Part shown: one piece after another, positions 49,201 through 59,880 of the stretch
Numbering within the stretch: the stretch's first letter is position 1
How the letters are laid out: each line of letters begins with the position of its first letter
NCBI GenBank assembly: GCA_050084515.1
Contig: CM114271.1
Location: 6,324,001 to 6,388,000, forward strand
Source of the DNA: Blasia pusilla
Lineage: Eukaryota; Marchantiophyta; Marchantiopsida; Blasiales
Direction: 5' to 3'
Length of the DNA stretch: 64,000 bases
The notes under the pieces: generated by a model
The model's database searches: none
What the model was told of the DNA's origin: nothing
What the model saw: the letters and a program-made list of their open reading frames with translations, nothing else
Position numbers and translations under genes: made by a program

Positions 49201-50244
49201 ACTTCCAATGACAGAGTCATTAAAGGATAAAATAGAGTAGAACTTTCCCCTACCTTTCGCACTGCACTATCCAACCTTTTTTTGTATATTCCGTATAATG
49301 CACAATATTTGAAGTTGAAACTCAAATTTGTTCATTTAGTGGTAATTGTGCAAGAACATGTTCAAAGTGACATTCCCATGCAACATAATCTTGTCTTCAA
49401 TTCATCTACTTTTGCATGCCCATAGGATCGCCATTTGCACAAACGAGGACTCTACATGAGACAATGACCAATTTTTTATGTGTACAGGGAAACTGTACTA
49501 CCATAAATAGTAGGATATTTAGACAAAATATACACATACATGAGGCAACCATGCATAATATTGAGAAATTGGAAAAGAGGTGTTATTGAAACCAAGAGCA
49601 AATTGACATAATTAAGTAAATTTAGTCTCAAGATAAAATTTACTTTTATGAACTTTGAGCGATTTTTTTTCCACACTAAAACAGGCCACCAATGTACTAT
49701 TTTTGAGCAAACAAGTAATAGAGCAAGGCAAAACACCTAGAAAAAACAATCCTTTTGTTACTATTTAGATAACTCTTTCAAAGTGTAAGAAATTAAATGG
49801 AAGGTAAATGCATTTTTTGTGCTAAATTTAATAACATCCTACTTAATTATATTCAATTCTTTCCAAAAAGTTGAGGAATTATAACAGTCGCACTCAAACA
49901 TTTCAATTTTGAGGGGGTTATATACATAGTGGCAAGAGGATTATTTTTTCTAGGTGTGTACTATTTAGATATAGCTTTACAAAATCCCTCCTTCTTTCAT
50001 TGACACTTTTCCTTTGAGTATTCCTTTCCCATTGACACGTGTATATGACAGGAGAGAATATAACTAAGAAAAAAACCCAAGTTAACCTAAGAGAGAGTAC
50101 ACTTGAGAGAAGGGATATGTGAGGAAAATAAAAAAACAATTCCTATATTTTGGGAAATAAGAAAAAAAAATTATCCGTGTGTGTGTCATATATAATCCGT
50201 GCATGGCAAGGGCAACTAAGTAGGAATATAAATTAACATTATAA
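46216..50244. other. Intergenic, nothing firmly recognised
   Basis: 46345-46596 (+) is an 83-codon frame whose frame continues as protein-like text (EMFEGHLMGDLFSLRL), not identified. 47050-47420 contains a cluster of short gttgcaag-type repeats like 39430-39720, including an inverted pair gtgtcttgcaacta / ggttgcaagacac at 47232-47268. The rest is AT-rich without a gene. Confidence 0.4.
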
Positions 50245-50667
50245 GGTCCGAGTCCCATGGGCATCTTTTTGTGGTCGCAAGTGAAGGGACTAACCATGCA
50301 GCATACAAAGCGACCCCAAGAAGATACCTTTCGGTTGGAGCTGTCCGCAGGTGATAGCTTTTCAACCGATTCCACGCCGGATCCACCCGAGAGCATTCAT
50401 CCAAACAGAAAGGTACAAAACAGGAACCAAAAGGACTAGTTCTTTCAAATTTGTACCGGCCCCAATGGGTTTGGAAGGGTGCGAGGACATAAATCCTTTC
50501 TTGCGCCCAAATTGGGCGTGAGAAAACCAAGGACTCCGTATGAAAATCACTGACCTAGCCACATATCACCAATGATAGCCATTTCAAAGGATTAGATACT
50601 GTCCGATGCAAATCGTCTTTCACAACGGTCATAACCGTGCCCAACGCTGGCCCATAGGACCTCGACT
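50245..50667. mobile_element. Harbinger-derived MITE, 423 bp
   Basis: The ends (ggtccgagtcccatgggc and gcccataggacctcgact) are diverged inverted repeats of the type at 39939 and 46215. TAA flanks both sides (50242-50244 and 50668-50670). Shared internal text near the right end (gccccaa-rich stretch, gcgcccaaa, then gatagccatttcaaaggatt) matches 46007-46215. It has no coding capacity and would depend on a Harbinger transposase. Confidence 0.8.
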
Positions 50668-51290
50668 TAAGGCAAGCATACTACACGAATTATGATGTAA
50701 GCTCGCCAACATCTTATATCTACTTTCATAAACCGTCTTCCAAATTCATGCATCGTTTTGACCCTCACTTGACTCTAGTTACAACCCTACAACAATCGAC
50801 TCCAAATGCACAGCTTGCATAATGCAAGTTATTGTGCAAGTTCTTGACCCTAGGATATCGTTTTTTAACGATTAGATGTTAAGTTTTATAGCCCCTGCAA
50901 TAATCGACTCCAAGTACAAAGCCTAGGGAATGCAAATTATTTTGCACATTTTTTAACCTACGATATGAGTTTTTAACGGTCAGATATTAGTATCCATGCT
51001 AGTGTTAATTCTCCCATTAATACATAATAGAATATATAGAATCCATCCACAGTGCTAATTTATGGCCTTCTTTAGCCGTCCCCCAATTTTTTCCGTTACC
51101 ACTGCCGTGCTATTATTCTGATATGATTCGTGTTCTCCTACTCTCCAAACATACAACACGCCATGTTACCCCACTTTCATGTTACTCCGAACTAATTCGA
51201 TCCGATCTGACCTGATTCGAGTTCTCCTACTCTCCAAACATACGACACGCCATGTTACCCCATTGCCGTGTTCCCCGAACTTCAAAGAAT
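50668..51290. repeat. Two local tandem duplications
   Basis: 50775-50870 and about 50882-50975 are diverged direct copies (both contain aatcgactccaa, tgcaa-ttattttgca and a gatatcg/gatatgag-ttttTAACG block). 51125-51175 and 51220-51270 are near-identical copies (gttctcctactctccaaaca followed by cgacacgccatgttacccca). Neither contains a gene. Confidence 0.8.
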
Positions 51291-53065
51291 ACATCGTATT
51301 GTGCTACTCCCTAATAGATTAGTTCTCACATGTATTGTTATAAAACTAAAAACCCTACACCAAAGCTGATTATAGTTTGTTGCGGCCCCTAATACTACTG
51401 CGTAAATTGCGCATTTAATCCTCGTTGCGACAAGTCGACTCAACGAGTAGAGGCTGGGTAGGGTATCCTCGCGGTTCAATTACCTACGTGGTAGACGGAG
51501 TACCGTATGATGGGATGTGCGTGAGTGTTCTGAATTAGGGATTTCCGAATGTTTTTTCGATCATCTCGTTGTCACCAAAAAAATGTTTATGGCCGGAGGT
51601 CGGACCTTCGGGCAATGTGCTACAATGTTTGAGACCGCATAATTCATTGACCCACGGGCGCCCAATTGAACTCTACACTTTCTTGATTTTGTGCCCTCCC
51701 GTAGCTAAATTGCTCATCTACACCACTTCTTTCTTCAGATGGAACTCGCGTTACGTTTGGCGGCGATAGTTTCATAACATCGTTCCTTCTTTTAGACTGG
51801 AACATTGGAAATTGGCTGCCACGTCAAGTCGTCCATGGAGGCAAGTAATCAATTCCCTTCTTGCCTATTGAAGCCGACATTTAGTTTTCTTGCTTATGAA
51901 ATCACATTACAGTACGTTCAAATTGTAGTTTTTCTCTTGCTGCAATTGGAAAACCATTAACGGTCGTTGCGGACGATACTGAAGGATTGATTGGTCAAGC
52001 ATATGCTTCTTAGAATTTAGTTGTTCTATTTTCTTAGCAACGCATTTTTCATTGTGGACTAGGCTCGTCAGAAATTGCCCTAGTGTTGTCAATCGATAGT
52101 GTCAATTTCCCTACATCTCAGCATACTGTTATTATTTTGAAGGATTGAACCTACAATCGTAGGAGTGAAAAAAGCCAATGGCAAGTGCAATTTGTTGTAT
52201 GTTCATTTATTTTATTTATGTTTGCACCCAAAAATGGTCTTTGATGTTGAGTAATCGTCAAGACATGCAGGGATTTTGCATATTGGGAATCATATCATTC
52301 CCGTCTTGGGAGTGTACACCCGCCACTACTTCCTCCCCATTGCGTCAGCCTATGCCATTATTGCATTTGACAGGTTGTCGAGGCTTTGTAATTGCTAGTA
52401 GTCTACCATACACTGCAATATTTTTGCTTTTCCTTCTCTATTACGGAGGGTTGGGTAAAGTGTTACAAGCGGTTGTGCCATTACAACACCTCTATTGAGA
52501 AAGAGACAGTTTCGTGATGCCATCTCTTTTGTTGCGCCAACTTTGCAATAGACCTTGTGCACACGCACTTGTGCATTGAGCACACCTTGGATTGCACGTA
52601 GAAAGTGTTCGGTTGCAATTGTAGCTTCTTTTCGATTATTTTCAATCTCCGGCTATCTTTGCTCGTAGTATTTCGCATTGGCTATATTCTCGACGGTTAT
52701 TCGGCTGCGAGCACGACTTAGGTAATATTTCCCACATTCCATTGTTTATGGCACCTCCTTCATCGTCCCAGCCGCCGATGGATAGGCAACAAAACTGAAA
52801 ATTCAGTTACAATTTAGCATGTTATTTAGAAAATTATCAGGAGTAAAGTACCTTGGTGAGGGAGTAAAGACATTAGTGAGCCCTTTTCTCTTGATTCTCG
52901 AAGTCCATATTTAGAAGCCCAATGATAAGCCACTTAACACTAATTTCATTATCTCGAGGGACCTATTTGTAGTTCTTCGTACTGATAATGAGTCCCTTGA
53001 AGTTCAATGTGGATAGCGCGACACAAAGATACGGGGTCAATCTGGTAGAAGCACGAAGTAGTAAG
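51291..53065. other. Intergenic, nothing recognised
   Basis: Short open frames only, with no domains. Sequence composition is close to average for the window. Confidence 0.45.
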
Positions 53066-53070
53066 ATATA

Positions 53071-53515
53071 TGTTGGATTCTCAACATCCACTTCCCTGAG
53101 CACCATTAATCGGATTGGCCCTCTTTGTATGAGGAGAAGCCTAGATTGATGGCTCCGACTTACACGTCGAAGGAGTCATAGTAATATGACGTAGGTGGTC
53201 TACGGAGTAGCGTTACTAGGATTATCTAACCCTATATTGCATCAGGGTACCCCACACCCTGATGCAATATAGGGTTAGATAACCCTAGCAAAAATGTTCT
53301 ATTAATGGAAACGAAGAAAAATAGATAAAAACCCTAGTTTCCTGAGTAGTGAAATAGTCGGGAGCCGCAGCGGTAGCGTATTCTGGTATGTCAAATTATC
53401 TCCATGTTCAGGTTCCATCAAAGCTATTCCGTGAGCGCTTGGACGGACTAGGCCACTTTGTATCTCTAAGTTTTGTAAAAATTTAAGTGATCTTGTCACT
53501 TTCTGTTTTCTCACA
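53071..53515 (+). repeat. Copia 5' LTR
   Basis: 445 bp, TG to CA. It is longer than the 3' LTR because of a palindromic insertion of about 60 bp at 53222-53282. Confidence 0.95.
53222..53282. repeat. Perfect palindrome inserted in the copia 5' LTR
   Basis: Two 27-base arms (ttatctaaccctatattgca and onward, then the exact reverse complement) separated by seven bases (accccac). The 3' LTR has a simple gtaacctagc at the same place. TAACCC is present at both edges of the extra sequence, a possible six-base target duplication. Confidence 0.9.
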
Positions 53516-53527
53516 TGGTATCAGAGC
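53516..53527 (+). other. Copia primer-binding site (initiator tRNA-Met)
   Basis: TGGTATCAGAGC directly follows the CA end of the 5' LTR and is complementary to the 3' end of plant initiator tRNA-Met, the standard minus-strand primer of plant copia elements. Confidence 0.95.
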
Positions 53528-53587
53528 AGTAGGTTTTCCAGTATTTTGTATCTGGCGATCTAGTGTGTTTGCACAAAATCTTGAGAG

Positions 53588-54463
53588 ATGGCTACTTCTT
53601 TGTCAGTTCGTGCTCGCCCTCCTCCATTGGGTGAAGGCAAGTTAGATGGGTCTAACTATATATTTTGGAAGTTCAAAATGAGAACTGTCCTCGAATCATT
53701 TGAGATCTGGGAGACGGCCACAGGGGTTGATTCGAATCCACAAGCTACTTTGAGTTCTGCATGTTCATCTTCATCTAAAGATATCGATTCTGTTGTATTG
53801 ATGGCATGGAAACGCAGAAACGATGATGCTCTATATACGATTGTCACGAATATAACTGATTATGTCATGACTCTCATTCAACATATAACCATTGTCGTTG
53901 AAGCGTGGAACATTATGAATAATCACTATGAAACGAGGAACGAGACTCAGATTTAAAATCTGAAGAATCAGCTTACATCCGAAAAAATTTCAGAAGGAGA
54001 AAGCACGGAGCAATTTTTGACAAGGATCAAGAATCTTCAAGACCAGATGGCGTATGTAGAAATTTCAAAGTCTAGAGAAGATTTGGCACGTCCGTGCATA
54101 AGGATTTTGCCTCCAAGTTATGACAGTTTGGTCATTGCATTGAATACTCAAGTAAGACCCACGCCGCTTACTTTTGAACGATTTAGTGCAATGTTGGTAG
54201 AAGAGGAAATGTGCTTCAAAGCAAGAGAGGGAAGTGATGCATCATTTACTACCAACGTACAAAGAGGTATAAATCAGGATTACATTTCAAATGTCAAGAA
54301 GAAATTTCCAAGGAAAGCCTTCAAATGCTTTTATTGTGGTAAGGTAGGTCATCTTATCAAAGATTGTAGAAAGATGAGTGAGGATGAGAAGAACGGTTGT
54401 TTAAGACCTAAGAAGGAGTCTGGAAATTTTGTAGGACTAGAAGAACATGAAGTAGATGCTTGA
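53588..54463 (+). pseudogene. Copia Gag
   Basis: The frame starts MATSLSVRARPPPLGEGKLDG and continues with YIFWKFKMRTVLESFE, typical of the copia Gag N-terminus. A TAA at 53954 splits it; the same frame resumes with a UBN2-like part (STEQFLTRIKNLQDQMAY). A CCHC knuckle CFYCGKVGHLIKDC lies at 54325-54366. A TGA at 54461 separates it from protease in the same frame, so originally Gag and Pol were one polyprotein. Confidence 0.9.
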
Positions 54464-55111
54464 ATAGCAATCAAAGATTTTTGCACGCAGGAAAAACATT
54501 CCACTAAGTTAAAGAGTAAAGATGCATGGGTGCTCGATAGTGGAGCATCTAGGCATATGACCAATCATAAGGATTGGTATAGCTCCTTACAGCCTCTACA
54601 AGAGCCCATCGTTGTTATTGTTGGAAATAATGCAAAGTGCCTTGTAGAAGGGAAAGGCAAAATTTCTTTAGTCTCACAAAAAGGAGATGAAAAGAAGTTA
54701 ACTGATATATTGTACATACCAAAGTTGAAGCAAAATTTGATTTCAGCTGTAGTATTATGTGATCGTGACCTAGAAGTTTGTTTCAAGAAAACTGGAGTAG
54801 TCATTGAGGATGCCAATATGGTGGGTGAAGGTATACGACGTGGAAATATCTATGAGTTGTATGGTTTCACGACAAGTGTAGGTACAGATCGTAGTAGCAG
54901 TAAGTTATGGCATGAAAGATTTGGTCACCTAAGCTTTCCCTTACTAAGTCAGATGCAAAAATTTGGCATGGTTGTTGATTTACCAACAATTTATGGAATG
55001 TCGGATATATGTGAAGCTTGTATGATGGGCAAGCAACACCGACAACCATTTCCACAAGAGTCAAGCAATAGAGCAAAGGCTCCTCTAGAGTTGATTCATG
55101 CTGACCTCTGA
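54464..55111 (+). pseudogene. Copia protease and pre-integrase domain
   Basis: WVLDSGASRHMTN (54527-54565) is the aspartic protease active site. The frame continues through ILYIPKLKQNLISA to the pre-integrase domain LWHERFGHLSFPLL with CEACMMGKQHRQPF, the integrase zinc-binding HHCC part. It ends HADL* at 55109, where a cysteine (TGC/TGT to TGA) is expected before GKIR. The region is otherwise intact over 190 codons. Confidence 0.9.
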
Positions 55112-55836
55112 GGTAAAATAAGAATAGTGGCATTAGGTGGTTCTTCCTACTTCTTTTTAGTTATCGACGATTATAGTAGGAAGATGTGTATTTCCTTCGT
55201 GATAAGGCAAGTGCTTTTGGAAAATTTAAAGTATGGCACAAGCTGGTTGAGAATGAGACAGGAAAGAAGGTACATAAGCTTCACACCGATCGAGGAGGAG
55301 AATTCTTATCAACATAATTTAACAAATATTTGGGGGAGCATGGAATCAAGCGATAGTTAACCACGGCACATACACCACAACAAAATGGAGTTGTTGAGCG
55401 TCAAAACCATATAGTGGTGGAGATGGCAAGATGTATGATGAAAGCAAAAGATTTGACAGAAGGATTTTGGGCTGAAGCTGTTAATACTGCCGTTTACATC
55501 CTAAATAGAAGTGCTACCAAGTCAGTACATGCATGACTCCTCATCAATTATACTCAGGTAAGGTACCATCAGTCCAACATTTCAGGAATTTTGGTAGTGA
55601 GTGCTTTGTACATATTCTTGAAGCATCCAGAACCAAGCTGGAGTCCAAGAGCATCAAGTGCATCTTTATGGGATACAGTGTTGAGTCTAAAGCTTATCGC
55701 CTATGGTGTCTCAAGGCAAAAAGATGCTTATGAGTCGTGATGTGGTGTTCCAAGAACAACCTTGTCAAGTGGCAGATATCAGTGGTCCGTCCACACTATC
55801 GTCAAATAAAGAGATAACCCACTAGAGCACACCACC
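55112..55836 (+). pseudogene. Copia integrase core
   Basis: FFLVIDDYSRKM holds the first catalytic Asp. Shifted frames then carry KLHTDRGGEF (second Asp) and AHTPQQNGVVERQNH (Glu), with FWAEAVNTAVYILNR downstream and TPHQLYSGKVPSVQHF in a third frame. At least two frameshifts (about 55205 and 55525) and one stop break the domain. Confidence 0.88.
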
Positions 55837-55837
55837 A

Positions 55838-57110
55838 ATGCTTACACCAGATCATCAAAAAGAAGAATTTGGTGATGATTACAAAGAGCAGCCTGCTCTT
55901 CCACTACAGTCGTCATACCCTAACGGGATAAAGCAACTCTTGGATGGTAAGGATCCACCAGCAAGTGATGAAGTTGTTACACATCGAAGGAGATCCAAGA
56001 GACTAGAGGGGCATAATAGAGCTTCCGCACATCTCGTCAACATGGCCTTGATGATAGAGGTCTTGAAGGTGGAAGAGCCATCATGCTTGGATAAGGCCCT
56101 TGCTCATCCTCAATGGAGAGAGGCCATGCAGATGGAGATGGACGCTATTCAAAGAAATGAAACTTGGACTTTGGTTGAGAAGCCAAAGGACAGGAAGATA
56201 ATACGCACCAAGTGGGTATGCAAGACCAAGTACAAGTCGGACGGTACATTGGATAAATTCAAAGAGAGGTTTGTTGCACAAGGATGCTCACAAATTGAAG
56301 ATTTTGACTACTATGAGGCTTTTGCTCCTACTGCAAGGATGAAAACCATTCGAATTGTTCTAGCGGTCGTAGGAATAAGACATTGGCATGTATACCAATA
56401 TGATGTGAAGTTTGCCTTCCTGAACGGGAGTCTCAAGGAGGAGGTGTATGTATCTCAACCACCAGGTTTTGAGACATCCGGATCAGAAGAGAAAGTGTGT
56501 TTACTTCATCGAGCATTGTATGGGTTGAGGCAAGCCCAAAGGGTATGGTATCAACGAATAGATACATTCTTCTGAGAAAAGGGTCTCATCAAGAGTCTGT
56601 CCGAAGCAAATTTGTATGTGTTTTGTGAAGATGGGATGTATATCTTGATAGTCTTGTATGTGGATGATCTTATCATCACAGGAGACCATAGTAAAAAAAT
56701 AGAGGAAATGAAGGAAGTGTTGAAATCTGAGTTTGAAATGACAGGTTTAGGTCTTTTGCACTACTTTATAGGGCTGGAGATTTGGCAACAGTCAGATTCT
56801 ATTTTTCTCTCAACAAAAGTATGCTAGAGAAATCTTGAAGGCATTCGGGAGGACCGAGTGTAAGGTAGTGGTCTCGCCAATGGAGGTAGAGTTGATACTC
56901 TCGATGGAGGATGTTTCACTATTGGTAGATGAAAAGTTGTATAGATAGCTTGTAGGCAGTTTGATATTTTTTTGTAACACTAGACCGGATATTAGCTTCA
57001 CTATGGGAGTGTTCAGTAGGTTCTCAACTAAGCCTCGTGAGAACCATTCGAAGGAAGGGATGCGTGTGTGGAAGAACATCAAAGGCACTATTGAGTACGG
57101 CATCACTTAT
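55838..57110 (+). pseudogene. Copia reverse transcriptase
   Basis: The frame 55838-56575 has LAHPQWREAMQMEMDA, TWTLVEKPKDRKIIRTKWV, FAPTARMKTIRIVLA and DVKFAFLNGSLKEEVYV. After a TGA at 56573 the catalytic YVDDLIITGD follows (YVDD at 56657-56668), then MTGLGLLHYFIGLEI. A frameshift near 56820 moves the end to another frame (SLIFFCNTRPDISFTMGV). All RT motifs are recognisable. Confidence 0.93.
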
Positions 57111-57500
57111 GGAGCGAGGACGGAAATGACAGGTTTTTGTGACTCGGATTAGGCAAGAGATTCAGATTCTCGAAGATCAGTTTCGGGTTATTGCTTCTTG
57201 GTAGGATCAAATATGGTGTCATGGGTGAGCAAGAAGCAACCTCCAGTAGCTCTTTCTTCTACCGAGGCATAGTACAAGGCGGCTTGTTATGCTTGTTGTG
57301 AAGCAGTATGGTTGAGATGGATATTGGAGGACATAGGAGAAGCACCAAAAAGTGCTACTATAATGAGGTGTGACAATCAGAGTTGCATTGCCATAGCATA
57401 TAATCCAGAGTTTCATGCTTGTACAAAGCACATAGAGATCCAGTATCATTTTGTTCATGAATTGATCGAGAGAGAGGTTTTGAAGTTAGTCTGGGTGTAT
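57111..57500 (+). pseudogene. Copia RNase H, main part
   Basis: TGFCDSD*ARDSDSRRSVS holds the first catalytic Asp, SSTEA*YKAACYACCEAVW the Glu, MRCDNQSCIAIA the next Asp and CTKHIEIQYHFVHELI the His. Two TAG stops occur where tryptophan or glutamine/glutamate is usual. The end of the domain is displaced to 58567-58668. Confidence 0.92.
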
Positions 57501-58566
57501 TACAGGTGGGTAGTGACCTGCTAGGAGGGAGGTGACCTGTGTGTACATGTCACCCATGGAGGTGCCCAAGGGGGTATACCTCGGATGAGGCTCATTTGGA
57601 GCTCATCTCCTTAGGATTGCGGACCCTTGTTGGGATCCGGGATACAACGCAACTTGCATGTATTGAGCTTGGATTCTCTATTGAACAGTGGGCTAGGAGT
57701 GATGAATAAAGAGATCACATATTTTGGGAATCCTTGTGTATACTTTCTCTTGCTGTTACACCAGTGTGTATCAAAATCATGAGAATGGCTGTTTGGATGA
57801 AGCACAGTTGATTGTAGATTTCATCAGAGCTTACAGTGCGGATTCAACTTTATATTGCGGTGGTCCAGTCGTTCATGTGTAGAGTATGTTGGCAGCGATG
57901 TGTATTCGCATGACACTATAATATTAAGCAAAAGAAAAATACTCAATAAAGAAAAAAATGACTAAGGTCCATTTAGGGTCCAAATTGGTTTGAGTGACAT
58001 ACACACATGAGAGGGAGTGGCATCTTAAACTCATAAATCCCAAATTGGCAAAATGGAGCCTCAACATGTGTGTATGTTGAGGCTGCATTTTGCCAATTTT
58101 GGGATTTATGAGTTTAAGATGCCACTCCCTCTCAGATCTATGAATCCCTCTATTTAAGAGTCCGCTCCACCCCACTTTTTTATGGTGAGGGGAAAGACAT
58201 CCATTAAGTTCTGAGGCCGCTTACTTAACTATTCTCTTAAATATTCCACGTGTCAACACCCGAAAAGAATTGAAAGGAAAATTATCATTTGAGAATATTT
58301 CTAACACCATCCTCTTTGAATTATGTACACTGGTTAGGACCCGTGAGGGAACAGTATAATGCACGGTCTACTCCACTCCACGATCTCGAAAGCCTAAACG
58401 GCCCGTTACGCTGCACGAATGCCCATGTCATACGTCATACATACTGGGTTCAAAGGACACGTAGTGATCTCTCCGGTGTCACCATGAAAATCAATCCTAT
58501 GGTAACTAATCTATATTATTATAGGAGAGTGGATTATTGATTTGCAAACTCCTCTTCGTTTCACAC
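57501..58566. mobile_element. Insertion of about 1.06 kb within copia RNase H
   Basis: The RNase H frame stops making sense after KLVWV (57500) and resumes with LDDNRADIFTKALNGD at 58570. The text between has no RT-related content. Its first 400 bases have LTR-like composition but match nothing else in the window. It contains a 60-bp-arm foldback (58008-58134) and, at its right edge, a Helitron-like 5' end (TCTATATTATTATAGGAGAG, 58510-58529, continuing to tttgcaaactcctc). It is probably a nest of several small insertions. Confidence 0.7.
58008..58134. repeat. Foldback element with 60-bp arms
   Basis: 58008-58067 (tgagagggagtggcatctta and onward to cctcaacat) returns as its reverse complement at 58074-58134 with only a few mismatches and a six-base loop. 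Transcribed, it would form a near-perfect 60-bp hairpin. No target duplication was found. Confidence 0.92.
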
Positions 58567-58668
58567 GTCCCCTAGACGATAACCGTGCAGACATCTTCAC
58601 GAAAGCTTTGAACGGAGATCAGCTTCACCGATATCTGAAGGATCTTGGCATAAGTCCAAGACAGTAAT
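58567..58668 (+). pseudogene. Copia RNase H C-terminus
   Basis: DDNRADIFTKALNGDQL and RYLKDLGISPRQ then TAA: the usual end of plant copia Pol, cut from the rest of RNase H by the insertion at 57501-58566. Confidence 0.92.
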
Positions 58669-58696
58669 CCACATGAGAGTGGATATTGAGGGGGTG

Positions 58697-59079
58697 TGTT
58701 GGATTCTCAACATCTACTTTTATGAGCGTCATTAATCTGATCGGCCCCCTTTGTATGAGGAGAAGCCTAGATTGATGGTTCCGACTTAGACGTCAAAGGA
58801 GTCATAGTAATATGACGTAGGTGGTCTACGCAGTGGCGTTAGTAGGATTATGTAACCTAGCAAAATTTTCTATTAATAGAAATGAATTAAAATAGGTAAA
58901 AACCCTAGTTTGATGAAATAGTCGGGAGCCGCAGCAGTAGCGTATTCTGGTATGTCGAGTTATCTCCATGTTTAAGTTCCATCAAAGCTCTTCTATGAGC
59001 GTACGGACGGACTAGACCACTTTGTATCTCTAAGTTTTGTAAATATTTCAGTGATTTCTTCACTTTATGTTTTCTCACA
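58697..59079 (+). repeat. Copia 3' LTR
   Basis: 383 bp, TG to CA, preceded by the polypurine tract ttgagggggtg (58687-58697). It lacks the palindrome of the 5' LTR. Otherwise it aligns along its whole length with scattered substitutions, many of them transitions. Confidence 0.95.
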
Positions 59080-59209
59080 ATATATTGCGAGGTTTACGGT
59101 TTGTAGGTGAGGACCGAGTCATAATCAGAGATGTGAGCGATGAGAAAATAAGTCGACTCGATAATAGTGAATTATACAAAGGCCGGGCATGCACACAATG
59201 TTTTCCTAT
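59080..59209. other. Right flank of the copia element
   Basis: Starts with the target duplication ATATA. Nothing else is recognised. Confidence 0.6.
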
Positions 59210-59880
59210 GCATGTACGCATGTATTATCAATCTTGCTTGTCCTTCCACTATCATGATAGGCTTTAAGAAAAGGCTTGCTGATTCTTGCTTCACTTACGA
59301 CTAGAACTTTTTAAAAGGCGTGATTTCTTATTCATATATTCAGGCCAGAGCACTTGCTAGGTTGACATTACAAATTGAAATAATGAGCATTGAGCAAGAG
59401 ATCTATGGATCAACCGCCTTATCTAATAGGCCAAGCCCATTGCTATAGGGATCCTTTAACCATAGTCAATGCTAATACATGCATGTACGCATGTACGATC
59501 AATCTTTCCTGTCCTTCCACTATCACGATAGACTTTAAGAAAAGGCTTGCTGATTCTTGCTTCACTTACAACTCAAACTTTAAGAAAAGGCCTGTTGATT
59601 CTTGCTTCACTTACGGCTGAAACTTTAAGAAAAGGCTTGCTGATTTCTTGATTTGGTTTCTTCACACACAGTTTGTGTCTTGCTCTTCTTTCTCGAGATA
59701 TCCTCGCGCTTGATTTCTTGTTCATATATTCAATCCAAAGCACTTTCTAGGTCAACACTACTAGCTAATTATTAGCATTGAGCAAGAGATCTATGGATCA
59801 ATCGCCTTATCTAATAGGCCGAGCCCATTGCCATAGGGATCCTTTAACCATAGTCAATGCCATCCCTTTCTGGAGAACCA
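59210..59880. repeat. Local tandem duplication with nested short repeats
   Basis: The block catgtacgcatgta... tgtccttccactatca at 59210-59270 recurs at 59480-59540, and gcattgagcaagagatctat through ccatagtcaatgc at 59386-59470 recurs at 59775-59860. In between, a unit of about 45 bases (ctttaagaaaaggcttgctg, then attcttgcttcacttac) is repeated four times. No gene is associated. Confidence 0.85.

Larger units (their letters stand above)
53071..59079 (+). mobile_element. Ty1/copia retrotransposon, complete but inactive
   Basis: LTRs at 53071-53515 and 58697-59079 both begin tgttggattctcaaca and end tttctcaca. ATATA flanks the element on both sides (53066-53070 and 59080-59084). A tRNA-Met primer site follows the left LTR and a purine tract (attgagggggtg) precedes the right one. 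Domain order gag, protease, integrase, RT, RNase H defines copia. Stops, frameshifts and a foreign insertion of about 1.06 kb in RNase H make it dead. The LTRs differ at many positions, so it is not a recent arrival. Confidence 0.95.
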
